From contig NZ_AP018222.1 in assembly GCF_002368035.1 (NCBI RefSeq), forward strand, positions 4,705,534 through 4,769,533: DNA of 64,000 nt, read 5' to 3'. The notes beneath the pieces were generated by a model, which saw nothing but the letters and a program-made list of their open reading frames with translations, did no database searches and had not been told where the DNA came from. Position numbers and translations under genes: made by a program. The DNA is from Nostoc linckia NIES-25 (GTDB taxonomy: Bacteria > Cyanobacteriota > Cyanobacteriia > Cyanobacteriales > Nostocaceae). Shown one piece after another: positions 27,212 through 36,918 of the stretch. Within the stretch, counting starts at the first letter, position 1, and each line of letters starts with the position of its first letter.

Positions 27212-27982
27212 ATGGCAATCACTACCCAGCAATTAATTCAATGGAAACAACAGGGACGTTCAATTGTGGCGTTGACGGCCTGGGATTATGCGATCGCCCA
27301 ACTCCTCGACGCAGCTGGTGTAGACTTAATCCTCGTGGGTGACTCGATGGCAGTAGTTTTAGGCTACCAAACAACTCTGCCAATAACTCTAGATGAGATG
27401 ATTTACCACGCCAAAGCTGTACGTCGAGGAGTTAAACGCGCTTTTTTACTGGTTGATTTACCGTTTTTGAGCTACCAGGAAAGCATCCAACAAGCGATAC
27501 ATTCAGCAGGTAGGGTTTTGAAAGAAACCGGAGCGCAAGGTGTAAAGTTAGAGGGTGGTTATCCAGAAATGGTGGAAACTGTGGGTCGTTTGGTGCAAGC
27601 CGGAATTCCAGTTATGGGTCATGTGGGTTTGACGCCGCAATCAGTACATCAACTCGGTTTGCGACAACAGGGTAAAACCCAAGAAGCCAGTGAGAGAATT
27701 TTAAATGAAGCGATCGCTCTCGAACAAGCTGGCGCTTTTGCCATGTTGTTAGAGCATATACCCGCAGACTTGGCAATGCAAATTACACAAAAACTTACCA
27801 TCCCGACAATTGGTATTGGTGCAGGGCCTCACTGCGATGGTCAAGTTTTAGTTACTTCAGATGTACTCGGTCTTGCAGAAAAGAGTCCACCATTTGCCAA
27901 AGTTTATACAAATTTACGGGAGACAATTACTAAAGCCGTGCAAGATTATGCTTTAGAAGTGCGAGAACGGAAGTTTCCTTAA
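27212..27982 (+). CDS. panB: 3-methyl-2-oxobutanoate hydroxymethyltransferase
   Basis: This 256-residue enzyme makes ketopantoate from alpha-ketoisovalerate and methylene-tetrahydrofolate, the first step to pantothenate and coenzyme A. The PanB signature is clear: ALTAWDYAIAQLLDAAGVD, then LVGDSMAVVLGYQTTLPIT (metal and substrate site) and GVKLEGG. The ATG at 27212 fits better than the TTG two codons earlier. It is followed by a long hairpin-rich spacer and appears to be monocistronic. Confidence 0.96.
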   Translation: MAITTQQLIQWKQQGRSIVALTAWDYAIAQLLDAAGVDLILVGDSMAVVLGYQTTLPITLDEMIYHAKAVRRGVKRAFLLVDLPFLSYQESIQQAIHSAGRVLKETGAQGVKLEGGYPEMVETVGRLVQAGIPVMGHVGLTPQSVHQLGLRQQGKTQEASERILNEAIALEQAGAFAMLLEHIPADLAMQITQKLTIPTIGIGAGPHCDGQVLVTSDVLGLAEKSPPFAKVYTNLRETITKAVQDYALEVRERKFP

Positions 27983-28765
27983 GCAATACTTCGCTAAATC
28001 GAAAAGCGCCTGGATTAGACTCAATTCTGACGCTTGAATTCTGTTTTGGTAAAAGTCAAAGCCTCTGCTCTCGTAAGCTATTCATTAATCAAATGTTTCT
28101 TAACAATTTTGAAAACATTGTTTGACAATTCCCAATAGTTGCGTAGTAATTTATTACTACGCTAGTAGCCAAATTTTACTGAACTAGACTAAAGATTTTT
28201 GGAGATACAGCAGATTGCAACTTGATGAGGTACAGATAATTGTAGGGGCACAATATATTGTGCCCCTACCCGTGTACTTCATTTACCCGAAATACACTGT
28301 ATTTTAGTTATTTTCAGATAAATTTTTATATTGGCAAGTAACTTCAGTTACTTGCAGGACTTAAGTTTAGCCCTATAAGCAATAAGTTTTACCTCCAGGA
28401 TTTCGCTTATAGCATCACAAAAGTTGTGGGATTAATTTTGTCCGGCTACTTAATAAGTTTATAAACAAAGCTATAAAATTTACCTAAAATGTGAGTTTTG
28501 ATTCTCATAAATGTTACGAAAAATTACGGAGCAATAGCCTATAAGGAAAGAGATTCAAAGAGAGCTTTTCCAAATAAAAATGAAAAGTTAGATTCAATTT
28601 AAGTATTAAAGCGTAGACAACACGATGGATCTGCGGAAATTCCGCAATTGCCACCAAGACAATTGCAGAAAGCCAGTGTAGTCTTTAACTAGAAAAACAG
28701 TGTCAGGCGGTTACTAGACAAAACGTCAACTATTCCCACTAAACTTTTTAATATTTATCGTTCTT
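27983..28765. other. 783-nt hairpin-rich intergenic region
   Basis: Contains four separate inverted repeats: 28141-28162 (GCGTAGTAAT arms, 2-nt loop), 28242-28269 (28-bp perfect palindrome), 28334-28355 (GCAAGTAAC arms, 4-nt loop) and 28632-28646 (TGCGGAA arms). No ORF other than the small one at its right edge. The first hairpin may end the panB transcript, though it has no T-run. Confidence 0.6.
28242..28269. repeat. 28-bp perfect palindrome, GTAGGG family
   Basis: GTAGGGGCACAATA and its exact complement form one uninterrupted palindrome. Wider flanks (ATACAGCAGATT on the left, AATACACTGTAT on the right) are also weakly complementary, suggesting it sits in the centre of a larger inverted-repeat element. 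Confidence 0.8.
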
Positions 28766-28945
28766 ATGACTCCAAAAGACATCCAAATTAAATTTCCTCT
28801 TTGGCAATATCTGAACCAGCCCTTATTTAGCGCTGATACTAAATTAGTATGGAATCCCCATCGTTTTGCATTAGTCTGGCGTCTTCAAATGCTAGAACGC
28901 TGCTGGACTAAAGAATGTGACGCGAAAGGTCCTCAACAGCATTAG
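28766..28945 (+). CDS. Small protein of 59 residues, unknown function
   Basis: An ATG-started frame of 59 codons with a protein-like composition: it begins MTPKDIQIKFPLWQYLNQPL and has a Trp/Arg-rich centre (NPHRFALVWRLQMLERCW). No strong ribosome site is visible (TCGTTCTT upstream). The amphipathic pattern and aromatic content differ from the random ORFs nearby, which supports a real gene. I do not recognise a family with certainty. It lies convergent with the symporter gene, 32 nt from its end. Confidence 0.5.
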   Translation: MTPKDIQIKFPLWQYLNQPLFSADTKLVWNPHRFALVWRLQMLERCWTKECDAKGPQQH

Positions 28946-28977
28946 CTATATTAAAAGCTATATTAAAAAAAGGCAAA

Positions 28978-30270
28978 CTAAGCCTCGTCTAAAGTACGGG
29001 GCTTTTTGCCGTCTAGTAAAGTACTAACAGTCATGTCTCCCATAACATTAATTGCAGTGCGGCAGCGATCCAAAAACCAGTCTACAGTCACTAGCAAAGC
29101 AATGTATTGGGTAGGTAAACCTACAGAAGTAAACACCAACGTCATTGTTACTAGTCCAGCATTGGGAATATTCGCTGCACCTACCGATGCAAAAATCGAA
29201 GTGAGGATGACAATTAATTGCTGTCCCAAGCTTAGGTGTTGCCCAATTAGTTGGGAAATATACAATGCAGACATCGCTTCATAAAGGGCAGTACCATCAT
29301 TGTTGAAATTTGCTCCTACTAGTGCCCCCAAGGCAGCAGAGGATTCCCTTAAACCGACTTTTGTTTGCAAAACCTCGAAGGTTACGGGCATTGCCGCCGC
29401 AGACGAAGAAGTCGAGAAAGCCGTCAAAAAAGCATCAGAACCACCAGCTAGAAATTTCAGGGGGTGTACCCAAGAACCGAATTTGACTCTGGTTAGGTAG
29501 TAACACGCTTGTAGTAACAGTGCTACCAGCACCGCGACGATGAATGCGCCTAAAGATTGAAAGGGGGCAAAACCTTCTTTGGCAACAGTTTTAGCCACAA
29601 TCCCAAAGACTGCGAAGGGTACCAAGGCAATTACCCAATTGAGGATACGGACTACCGCTTCAAACAAAATGCCGATGACATCCTCAATGGGTTGGTATGC
29701 GTTTTTTCCTTGGGCGATTTGTTCGGATTTTAATGCCCGCAGTACAATACCAAAACTTAAGGCAATGACAATCAGTTGAATGACATTATTATCAACTAAC
29801 GGTTTGAGGACTGCTTCTGGTACTGCATCTTTTACGAGTCCCCAAGGATCGAGGTTTTGAGTTGTGATTTGTGTATTTGTCGAGCTGACTACATTCCCCC
29901 AGGTTCCCGGACGTAGAACGTTTGCGACAAAAAGTCCCACTAAGATGGCTACGGTAGTGTTGGTTAAAAGTAGTACAAATAACCGCCGTCCGGCTGTACC
30001 AGGGATATTTGTAGTCATTAAAGTATGCAGCACCGCTACCAAAATTAGCGGTGTAGCTAAGGCACGGAGAGCCTTTAGCACTAACTCAGCTGGAATTGCT
30101 AAATTGTTAATCAGGGCGGCGTTGCTGGGGCTGGGATTTCCTGCACCAAGGGCAATTCCGACGCTAACGGCGGCTACTAGGGCGATTACAATTTGTAACG
30201 TCAGAGGAATACGCTGCCACCAAGGCCTAGCTTTGGTTTCAGGCGAAGTAGTAGTGTCTGGATGGCTCAT
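28978..30270 (-). CDS. Dicarboxylate/amino acid:cation symporter (DAACS family)
   Basis: This 430-residue inner-membrane transporter takes up glutamate, aspartate or C4-dicarboxylates with sodium or protons. It shows eight or so hydrophobic segments, the serine-rich hairpin loop (AFSTSSSAAAMPVTFEVL) and the transport motif region (GANFNNDGTALYEA). The usual NMDGT is NNDGT here. The exact substrate cannot be told. The neighbouring genes are unrelated. Confidence 0.88.
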   Translation of the reverse strand: MSHPDTTTSPETKARPWWQRIPLTLQIVIALVAAVSVGIALGAGNPSPSNAALINNLAIPAELVLKALRALATPLILVAVLHTLMTTNIPGTAGRRLFVLLLTNTTVAILVGLFVANVLRPGTWGNVVSSTNTQITTQNLDPWGLVKDAVPEAVLKPLVDNNVIQLIVIALSFGIVLRALKSEQIAQGKNAYQPIEDVIGILFEAVVRILNWVIALVPFAVFGIVAKTVAKEGFAPFQSLGAFIVAVLVALLLQACYYLTRVKFGSWVHPLKFLAGGSDAFLTAFSTSSSAAAMPVTFEVLQTKVGLRESSAALGALVGANFNNDGTALYEAMSALYISQLIGQHLSLGQQLIVILTSIFASVGAANIPNAGLVTMTLVFTSVGLPTQYIALLVTVDWFLDRCRTAINVMGDMTVSTLLDGKKPRTLDEA

Positions 30271-30453
30271 TGGTTAGATGCGGATTAACTGCTGTAACTA
30301 TTAAAACAACACTTGTGACAGTGGTAAATCCGGAAAAACAAAAGCTTTATTTTTGGGTAAAAACTGCTAATGTAAGATCCCATTGCTTTGCAAAATCCGG
30401 CTTGAAAGGGTCAGCCCTTAAGAGATATTTTTGGCTTGTGCTTGGAGACGCTT

Positions 30454-33084
30454 ATGTCCTTTGTGCCTTTGCATATTCACAGTGACTACAGTTTGCTTGA
30501 TGGAGCAAGTCAGCTACCAGAGTTGGTGGAAAGAGCGATCGCATTGGGGATGAAAGCGATCGCCCTTACCGATCATGGTGTCATGTATGGCGCGGTTGAA
30601 TTGATTAAAATTTGCCGCAGTCAAAATATTAAGCCGATTATCGGTAACGAAATGTATATCATTAACGGCGATATTGAGAAACAAGAACGCCGTCCTAAAT
30701 ATCATCAAGTTGTTTTAGCTAAAAATACAAAAGGTTACAAAAATTTAGTCAAATTAACTAGTATTTCTAATCTCAAAGGCGTTCAAGGCAAAGGAATTTT
30801 TTCTCGTCCTTGTATTAATAAAGATTTACTCAAACAATATCATGAAGGCTTGATTGTTACTAGTGCTTGTTTGGGCGGAGAAGTTCCCCAAGCAATTCTC
30901 AGTGGGAGACCAGATGCAGCCAGGAAAGTTGCTCAGTGGTATAAAGATGTATTTGGTGATGATTATTATTTAGAAATTCAAGACCACGGTTCCCAAGAAG
31001 ACCGGATTGTGAATGTCGAAATAGTCAAAATTGCGCGGGAATTAGGTATTAAATTTGTTGCTACCAATGATTCGCATTTCATTTCTTGTTTTGACGTTGA
31101 AGCTCACGACGCCTTGCTGTGTATTCAGACCGGCAAGCTAATTGTTGAAGATAATCGAATGCGTTATAGCGGCACCGAATATCTCAAATCTGCCCAAGAG
31201 ATGAAGCTGCTATTTCGCGACCATTTACCAGATGATGTCATTGAAGAAGCTGTAGCCACCACCGAAGAAGTCGCCGAAAAAGTCGAGCCTTACCATATTA
31301 TGGGTGAGCCTCAAATTCCTACTCCTCCTATTCCCTCTGGCCATACTGCTGACACTTACGCTGAAGAAGTTGCATGGATTGGACTTTTAGAAAGGTTAAA
31401 TCGCAAATCACGCAATGAAGTCGATTCCGTCTACAAAGAAAGATTGGAATACGAACTCAAAATGATTCAGCAGATGGGTTTTTCCAAATACTTTTTAGTT
31501 GTATGGGATTACATCAAGTTTGCCAGAGATAATAATATTCCTGTTGGCCCTGGGCGAGGTTCGGCCGCTGGTTCGTTAGTTGCATACGCGATGCGAATTA
31601 CTAACATCGATCCCGTACATCATGGATTACTATTTGAGCGTTTCTTGAACCCAGAACGAAAATCCATGCCTGATATTGATACGGATTTCTGTATTGAACA
31701 ACGCGATAAAGTTATTGATTACGTAACAGAGAAATATGGTGCAGATAGAGTTGCTCAAATTATTACCTTTAACCGCCTAACTTCTAAAGCTGTTTTGAAA
31801 GATGTCGCCAGAGTATTAAATATTCCTTATGGTGAAGCCGACAAAATGGCGAAATTAATTCCTGTGGTGCGGGGTAAACCAACTAAGCTCAAGGTGATGA
31901 TTTCCGATGCAACTCCAGAACCAGAGTTTAAAGAAAAATACGATCGAGACCCAAGAGTTCGCCATTGGATTGATATGGCGATGCGAATTGAAGGAACTAA
32001 CAAAACATTTGGTGTCCATGCAGCGGGCGTAGTGATTTCAGATGAACCATTGGATGAAATTGTACCGCTACAAAAGAATAATGACGGTTCTGTAATTACT
32101 CAGTATTTCATGGAAGATCTGGAATCAATGGGTTTGTTAAAAATGGATTTTCTAGGTTTGCGTAACCTGACCCTGATTCAAAAAACCCTTGATTTAATTC
32201 AAGAAACCAAAGGATATCGTGTCGATCCAGATGATATTACTCAACAAGAAAGAAAAGCACAAAAGATATTAGCTAAAGGGGAACATAGCAACCTGCCAAA
32301 AGATGTCCAAAAAACTTATGAACTATTAGAAGCAGGGGAGTTAGAAGGAATATTTCAATTAGAATCTTCTGGAATGCGTCAAATAGTTCGAGATTTGAAA
32401 CCTTCTAATATAGAAGATATTTCTTCAATTTTGGCACTTTATCGACCGGGGCCATTAGATGCAGGACTGATTCCTAAATTTATTAACCGCAAACACGGTC
32501 GAGAAAATATTGATTACGAACACAATATTTTAGAACCAATATTAGACGAAACTTATGGAATCATGGTTTATCAAGAGCAAATCATGAAAATTGCTCAAGA
32601 TATGGCTGGATATTCCTTAGGTCAAGCCGACTTGCTGCGTCGGGCGATGGGTAAAAAGAAAGTTTCCGAGATGCAAAAGCAGCGGGAAAAATTTGTCGAT
32701 GGCGCGGCGAAAAATGGTGTGAAAAAACAAGTAGCTGAAGATTTATTCGAGCAAATGTTGAAGTTTGCTGAATATTGTTTAAGCTATGACACGGAAATTT
32801 TAACAGTAGAATATGGATTTTTGCCGATTGGGGAGATTGTAGAAAAAGGCATTGAATGTAGTGTATACAGCGTTGATAGTAATGGAAATATTTATAGTCA
32901 ACCCATCGCCCAGTGGCACGATCGCGGACAACAAGAAGTGTTTGAATATTGTTTAGAAGACGGTTCAGTGATTCGGGCAACAAAAGACCATAAATTTATG
33001 ACTGCCGATGGTCAAATGTTGCCCATTGATGAAATATTTGAGGCCGAATTAGATTTGATGCGGGTTGAGGGTTTGCCAGATTAG
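30454..33084 (+). CDS. dnaE: DNA polymerase III alpha subunit, N-terminal half with split-intein N-fragment
   Basis: This 876-residue product starts at ATG 30454 (six residues after an upstream in-frame TTG). Residues 1-774 are the N-terminal extein: the PHP domain (FVPLHIHSDYSLLDGASQL) and the start of the C-family polymerase with its catalytic aspartates (PDIDTDFCIEQRDKVIDYV). Residues 775-876 are the N-half of a split intein. The stop codon follows the intein fragment directly, so the rest of DnaE must be made from a second gene elsewhere and joined by protein trans-splicing, as known in Nostoc and Synechocystis. The C-terminal gene is not in this window. Confidence 0.97.
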   Translation: MSFVPLHIHSDYSLLDGASQLPELVERAIALGMKAIALTDHGVMYGAVELIKICRSQNIKPIIGNEMYIINGDIEKQERRPKYHQVVLAKNTKGYKNLVKLTSISNLKGVQGKGIFSRPCINKDLLKQYHEGLIVTSACLGGEVPQAILSGRPDAARKVAQWYKDVFGDDYYLEIQDHGSQEDRIVNVEIVKIARELGIKFVATNDSHFISCFDVEAHDALLCIQTGKLIVEDNRMRYSGTEYLKSAQEMKLLFRDHLPDDVIEEAVATTEEVAEKVEPYHIMGEPQIPTPPIPSGHTADTYAEEVAWIGLLERLNRKSRNEVDSVYKERLEYELKMIQQMGFSKYFLVVWDYIKFARDNNIPVGPGRGSAAGSLVAYAMRITNIDPVHHGLLFERFLNPERKSMPDIDTDFCIEQRDKVIDYVTEKYGADRVAQIITFNRLTSKAVLKDVARVLNIPYGEADKMAKLIPVVRGKPTKLKVMISDATPEPEFKEKYDRDPRVRHWIDMAMRIEGTNKTFGVHAAGVVISDEPLDEIVPLQKNNDGSVITQYFMEDLESMGLLKMDFLGLRNLTLIQKTLDLIQETKGYRVDPDDITQQERKAQKILAKGEHSNLPKDVQKTYELLEAGELEGIFQLESSGMRQIVRDLKPSNIEDISSILALYRPGPLDAGLIPKFINRKHGRENIDYEHNILEPILDETYGIMVYQEQIMKIAQDMAGYSLGQADLLRRAMGKKKVSEMQKQREKFVDGAAKNGVKKQVAEDLFEQMLKFAEYCLSYDTEILTVEYGFLPIGEIVEKGIECSVYSVDSNGNIYSQPIAQWHDRGQQEVFEYCLEDGSVIRATKDHKFMTADGQMLPIDEIFEAELDLMRVEGLPD
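32776..33081 (+). other. Split intein N-fragment of DnaE
   Basis: 102 codons starting with the essential Cys (CLSYDTEILTVEYGFLP) directly after the extein residues LKFAEY. Block B is visible as GSVIRATKDHKFMT with the conserved TxxH. It closely resembles the Nostoc punctiforme DnaE intein fragment in length and sequence. Confidence 0.97.
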
Positions 33085-33146
33085 GGGATGAGGGAGATGG
33101 GGAGGTGGGGAGATGGGGAGATGGGGAGATACGGGGACGCGGGGAA
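33085..33146. repeat. G-rich low-complexity run after dnaE
   Basis: Repeats of GGGGAGAT and GGTGGGGAG begin directly after the dnaE stop codon and pass into ATGACAAATGACAA words. Confidence 0.75.
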
Positions 33147-33174
33147 AAACAAATGACAAATGACAAATGACTAA

Positions 33175-33552
33175 TTATGCTGGTTCGTGACAAACAGCTT
33201 CTATGCGATATCCGTCAGGATCGATCGCAAAAGCGGCATAATAATTGGGGTGATAATTTGGACGCAATCCTGGTTTACCATCGTCTTTAGCTCCTGAAGC
33301 GATCGCTTGTTCGTAAAAAGCATCAACAGCGGCACGATTATTAGCCACAAATGCTAAATGAAAACCCCTTGATACCTCATGGGTAAACTTTTGGCGGCTG
33401 ACAAGCCAAAACCTTGGGAAACTATCACTGCCATAACCAGCAATGTCAGTCAAATTAAACAGCCGCTTGATGCCTAACGGCATAAGCACTGCATCATAGA
33501 AAGCTAGACTGCCTTCTAAATTACTGACGCCAAAGGATATATGGTCAAACAC
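33175..33552 (-). CDS. VOC-family (glyoxalase-like) protein
   Basis: This 125-residue protein has the vicinal-oxygen-chelate pattern: MFDHISFGVSNLEGSLAFYD at the N-terminus and DPDGYRIEAVCH at the C-terminus, with His 4 and Glu at about 119 as likely metal ligands. Family members include glyoxalases, dioxygenases and resistance proteins; the substrate is not evident. It converges with dnaE. Confidence 0.85.
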   Translation of the reverse strand: MFDHISFGVSNLEGSLAFYDAVLMPLGIKRLFNLTDIAGYGSDSFPRFWLVSRQKFTHEVSRGFHLAFVANNRAAVDAFYEQAIASGAKDDGKPGLRPNYHPNYYAAFAIDPDGYRIEAVCHEPA

Positions 33553-33917
33553 AAGCTTTGATTTTTAGATAAACTACTTACAATATTTTTCAATAAAACG
33601 GGATCTCAAGAGCGATCGCTTTGTTTCTACTTCGCCAAAGTTCCGTTTGCCCCTAGTTCTGACTTCCTGATGACCAAATCTTGATTAGACCTCTTGCAAT
33701 CAATTGCTTTTTGCACTCTTGTGGTCAAAGGGACTCATCTTTATTGGGGAAAGGGAAAATACCAAACCTTTCCCCCTTTCCCCTTTTCCCGACTTCTGCA
33801 AGAAGTCTATTGTCGCGGTATCGTCTATCCCCAAGGCAGTTATGGCAGCAGCAAATTTTTAGAAGATAGGAAAAAGTTATGTGTTAAAATTTTACAGCTG
33901 TTTATAACTTCAAAAAA
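33553..33917. other. 365-nt gene-free region
   Basis: Divergent spacer with one HIP1 site and a weak inverted pair of AAAGGGAAAATACC and CCCCTTTCCCCTTTT runs near 33748-33790. The promoter for the FkbM gene cluster should lie here. No ORF supported. Confidence 0.4.
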
Positions 33918-34748
33918 ATGGTAGAAGATACACTTTTAATCCAGAAAAATGGTTTAATTTTTAAAGTTGTTAAAAGCAAATATCAAGATTTTTGGGAAAA
34001 AGTTAATGACGAGCAATGGGAACCCCAAACTTTCAAAGTATTTGACCGCTTTATATCAAAAAACGTTACTTATATAGATGTGGGGACATGGATAGGGCCA
34101 ACCTTGCTTTATGCAGCCCAACTAGCTAAAGAAGCGTTTGCTTTTGAACCCGATCCAGTAGCTTATCAGGAAATGTTAGCTAATGTTAAATTAAATCCAA
34201 ATATTTCTACTAATATTAAAACTTATGAAGCCTTGATAGGAATTGAATCTGGTGAAGCTCGACTAGGAAGTAGAGAAGAAGGAGGAGATTCCATGAGTAG
34301 CATTTTGTTTTCAGATATGAAAACAAGTTGGCTAGTTAAATCCATTAATCTCCAAGACTTTGTAAAGAAAGAAGGTTTGCAGCCACCTCTATTTATTAAA
34401 GTGGATATTGAAGGTGGAGAATATTCCCTAATCCCAACATTAGCTGGCTTTTTTAAAGACTATCAACCAATAGTACTTTATTTATCGCTTCACCCAGAAT
34501 TTCTGGCAATGAGTACATCTTCTAGTAATACAGTTGTAGGAAAGGTGAACAAATGGATTAAATTAATTACGGCTCATCTACATTTAGCTAGGAGTCTGGG
34601 CAGCTTTAAATTTATATATGATATTCATGGCGATCGCACCAGTATATTGGCAGGACTATTGAAGGCCCTAAGTAGTGAGAATTCAATAGCTGAAAACGCT
34701 ATTATCGCAACGAACGAAGTCTGGAAAAAAGTTGGGAATGAGAATTAA
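33918..34748 (+). CDS. FkbM-family methyltransferase
   Basis: This 276-residue protein has the SAM-binding motif YIDVGTWIGPTLLYAA (about 51-66), an acidic FAFEPDP loop and the FkbM hallmark PLFIKVDIEGGEYSLI. FkbM enzymes methylate sugar hydroxyls or polyketides. It begins a same-strand run with a GT2 glycosyltransferase and other envelope genes, so a role in polysaccharide modification is plausible. The start is the ATG at 33918. Confidence 0.8.
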   Translation: MVEDTLLIQKNGLIFKVVKSKYQDFWEKVNDEQWEPQTFKVFDRFISKNVTYIDVGTWIGPTLLYAAQLAKEAFAFEPDPVAYQEMLANVKLNPNISTNIKTYEALIGIESGEARLGSREEGGDSMSSILFSDMKTSWLVKSINLQDFVKKEGLQPPLFIKVDIEGGEYSLIPTLAGFFKDYQPIVLYLSLHPEFLAMSTSSSNTVVGKVNKWIKLITAHLHLARSLGSFKFIYDIHGDRTSILAGLLKALSSENSIAENAIIATNEVWKKVGNEN

Positions 34749-34916
34749 AAATCCAGAATGCAGTCAGTTAGGAATTTAAATCTTTACTAACTCAATACTA
34801 AAAAATTTCAATCCGTTGATTGATTCTTGATTCGCTCAATATTAATCTGAATTATGGCGATTCAATGCCTCTATTGTTTGTTGTCAAATTAACATTGAAC
34901 AATTTATAAAAAACTA

Positions 34917-35570
34917 ATGACTAGTATCAATTTTACTCCAGTTCCAGAAATTTCAGTAATATTAAGTACATATAATCGCGAAAATTATTTAAATAATTGT
35001 ATTGATAGTGTCATTAATCAAACGTTTAATGATTGGGAACTAATCGTAGTTGATGATGGCAGCCAAGATAACACTTTTACAGTCGTCAATCCTTATCTGC
35101 AAAAATTTAATAATATCCGTTATCTAAAACATCAAAATCGCAAGGCCGCTTATTCGAGAAATGCTGGTATTCAAGCATCCTTCGGAAACTACATCACCTT
35201 TATAGATAGCGATGACACATACAAAAAAAATCATCTAGAGTCGCGCTTTGAATATATGAAAGCTAATCCCGAAATTGATTTAATTGAAGGAGGATGGGAA
35301 ATCGAAGAAGAGTTTTTCGTTGCCGATTTTTTTAAACCAGGTGAAAAAATTAGCATTCGAGAATGTGTTGTAGGTGGAACATTTTTCGGCAAAAGAAAAG
35401 TATTCTGGGAGTTGAAAGGATTTAATAATATTCATTATGGAGAAGATGCAGATTTGTGGTCTCGCGCCGAAAAAATTTTTAAAACTCAAAAAATTAAACA
35501 GCCAGAAACCTATGTTTATAGTAGATCTGAAAGTAGTACTACTAAGATTTTTATGGATAAAATCTCCTAA
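34917..35570 (+). CDS. Family 2 glycosyltransferase
   Basis: This 217-residue GT-A fold enzyme has the nucleotide-sugar motif (ISVILSTYNRENYL, IVVDDGSQDNT) and the metal-binding acidic motif (FIDSDD). It is shorter than many GT2 enzymes (about 300) but includes the whole catalytic core and a late GEDADLW segment. It probably adds a sugar to a surface glycan. It ends 19 nt before the solute-binding protein gene. Confidence 0.87.
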   Translation: MTSINFTPVPEISVILSTYNRENYLNNCIDSVINQTFNDWELIVVDDGSQDNTFTVVNPYLQKFNNIRYLKHQNRKAAYSRNAGIQASFGNYITFIDSDDTYKKNHLESRFEYMKANPEIDLIEGGWEIEEEFFVADFFKPGEKISIRECVVGGTFFGKRKVFWELKGFNNIHYGEDADLWSRAEKIFKTQKIKQPETYVYSRSESSTTKIFMDKIS

Positions 35571-35589
35571 AATTAGTTAAATAGGTTGT

Positions 35590-36918
35590 ATGAAAATCAC
35601 CTTTTGCCTACCCCAAATACAAAATATATTTCAGCAGCATATTAGCTATAAATGGAAAAGTTTATTTTTAGGGATTATCCTAATCTCTATACTATTTTTA
35701 TCTAGTTGTCAAAGTACAACACAAAAAAACAACGGTGCAATTCATGTGACACTCTGGCACAGTATGAATCCACCAGGAAATCGGGAAATATTTAATAAAC
35801 TAATAGATAAATTTAATCAGACTCATTCTGATGTTTATGTAGAATCTATCTATGTAGGAGTAGACGGAATATTACCGAAAATATTAACAGCAGTGATTGG
35901 CAATGCATCTCCAGATATGTTGTCATTCTCTCCACAAATGACAGGTCAGTTTGTAGAATTAGAAGCAATTCGACCTCTGGAAGATTGGCTTGCAAAATTG
36001 CCACAAAAGTCGGAAATTTTTCCTAACTTATTTGAAGAATTGGAATTTGACGGTCACATTTGGTCAGTTCCTCTAACTACTGCTAATATGGGCATTTTTT
36101 ACCGTCCTAAACTTTTCCAAGCAGCAGGAATTACGCAAACCCCTAAAACTTGGGAAGAATTGAGAGAAGTTGCCAAAAAATTAACTATAGACCGCAATGG
36201 CGACAATCGACCCGAACAATATGGAATGTTATTGCCTTTAGGAAAAGGAGAATGGACTGTCTTTAGTTGGTTCGGTTTTTTATTAAGTGCTAAAGGAGAG
36301 ATTGTCACCAATAATCGCCCAAATTTGATGAATCCAGGAGCGATCGCTGCGTTAAAATTTTGGCAAGATATATTAAAAGATGGTTCAGCAACCCTTTCTC
36401 CCCCAGAACGAGGTTATGAGGAAGATGCTTTTATTTCAGGCCGTGTGGCGATGCAAATCACGGGCCCCTGGACTTTCATTATGAAATCCAATGTTGATTT
36501 TCAAGTATTTCCCATACCTGCAAATGTCCAGCAAGCTTCAGTCAAAGGCACTGGAAATTTGTTTTTGATGAAAACTACACCCGAAAAAGAACAGGCTGTA
36601 CTCAAATTTTTTGAGTATATTTTGAGTGAAGAATACCAAACAGAATGGAGTATTAAATCGGGTTTTTTACCAACGAATATGAAATCAGCCGAAAGTCAAC
36701 CTTATCAAGAATTGCTCAAGCAAAAACCTGTTTTGAAAACTTTTCTTGACCTCATGCCTGTATCAGGTTATAGACCAATTATTCCCGGCTATAGTCGTTT
36801 ATCTGATGCTCTTGGTCGAGCCATTGAAGCCACCATGCTTGGTGCATCTCCAGAAGCAGCACTTGAAAAAGCCCAAGCAAACCTCGATTCAATTTGGGAT
36901 TCCATACAACCTCAATGA
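35590..36918 (+). CDS. ABC sugar-type substrate-binding lipoprotein
   Basis: This 442-residue family 1 solute-binding protein has a lipobox (ILFLSSC, about residue 40). The mature protein begins with VTLWHSMNPPGNREIFNKL and has the typical segment DMLSFSPQMTGQFVELEAI. Family members bind oligosaccharides or glycerol-phosphates. No permease genes are adjacent. Its stop codon overlaps the start of the next gene (ATGA), implying translational coupling. Confidence 0.88.
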   Translation: MKITFCLPQIQNIFQQHISYKWKSLFLGIILISILFLSSCQSTTQKNNGAIHVTLWHSMNPPGNREIFNKLIDKFNQTHSDVYVESIYVGVDGILPKILTAVIGNASPDMLSFSPQMTGQFVELEAIRPLEDWLAKLPQKSEIFPNLFEELEFDGHIWSVPLTTANMGIFYRPKLFQAAGITQTPKTWEELREVAKKLTIDRNGDNRPEQYGMLLPLGKGEWTVFSWFGFLLSAKGEIVTNNRPNLMNPGAIAALKFWQDILKDGSATLSPPERGYEEDAFISGRVAMQITGPWTFIMKSNVDFQVFPIPANVQQASVKGTGNLFLMKTTPEKEQAVLKFFEYILSEEYQTEWSIKSGFLPTNMKSAESQPYQELLKQKPVLKTFLDLMPVSGYRPIIPGYSRLSDALGRAIEATMLGASPEAALEKAQANLDSIWDSIQPQ

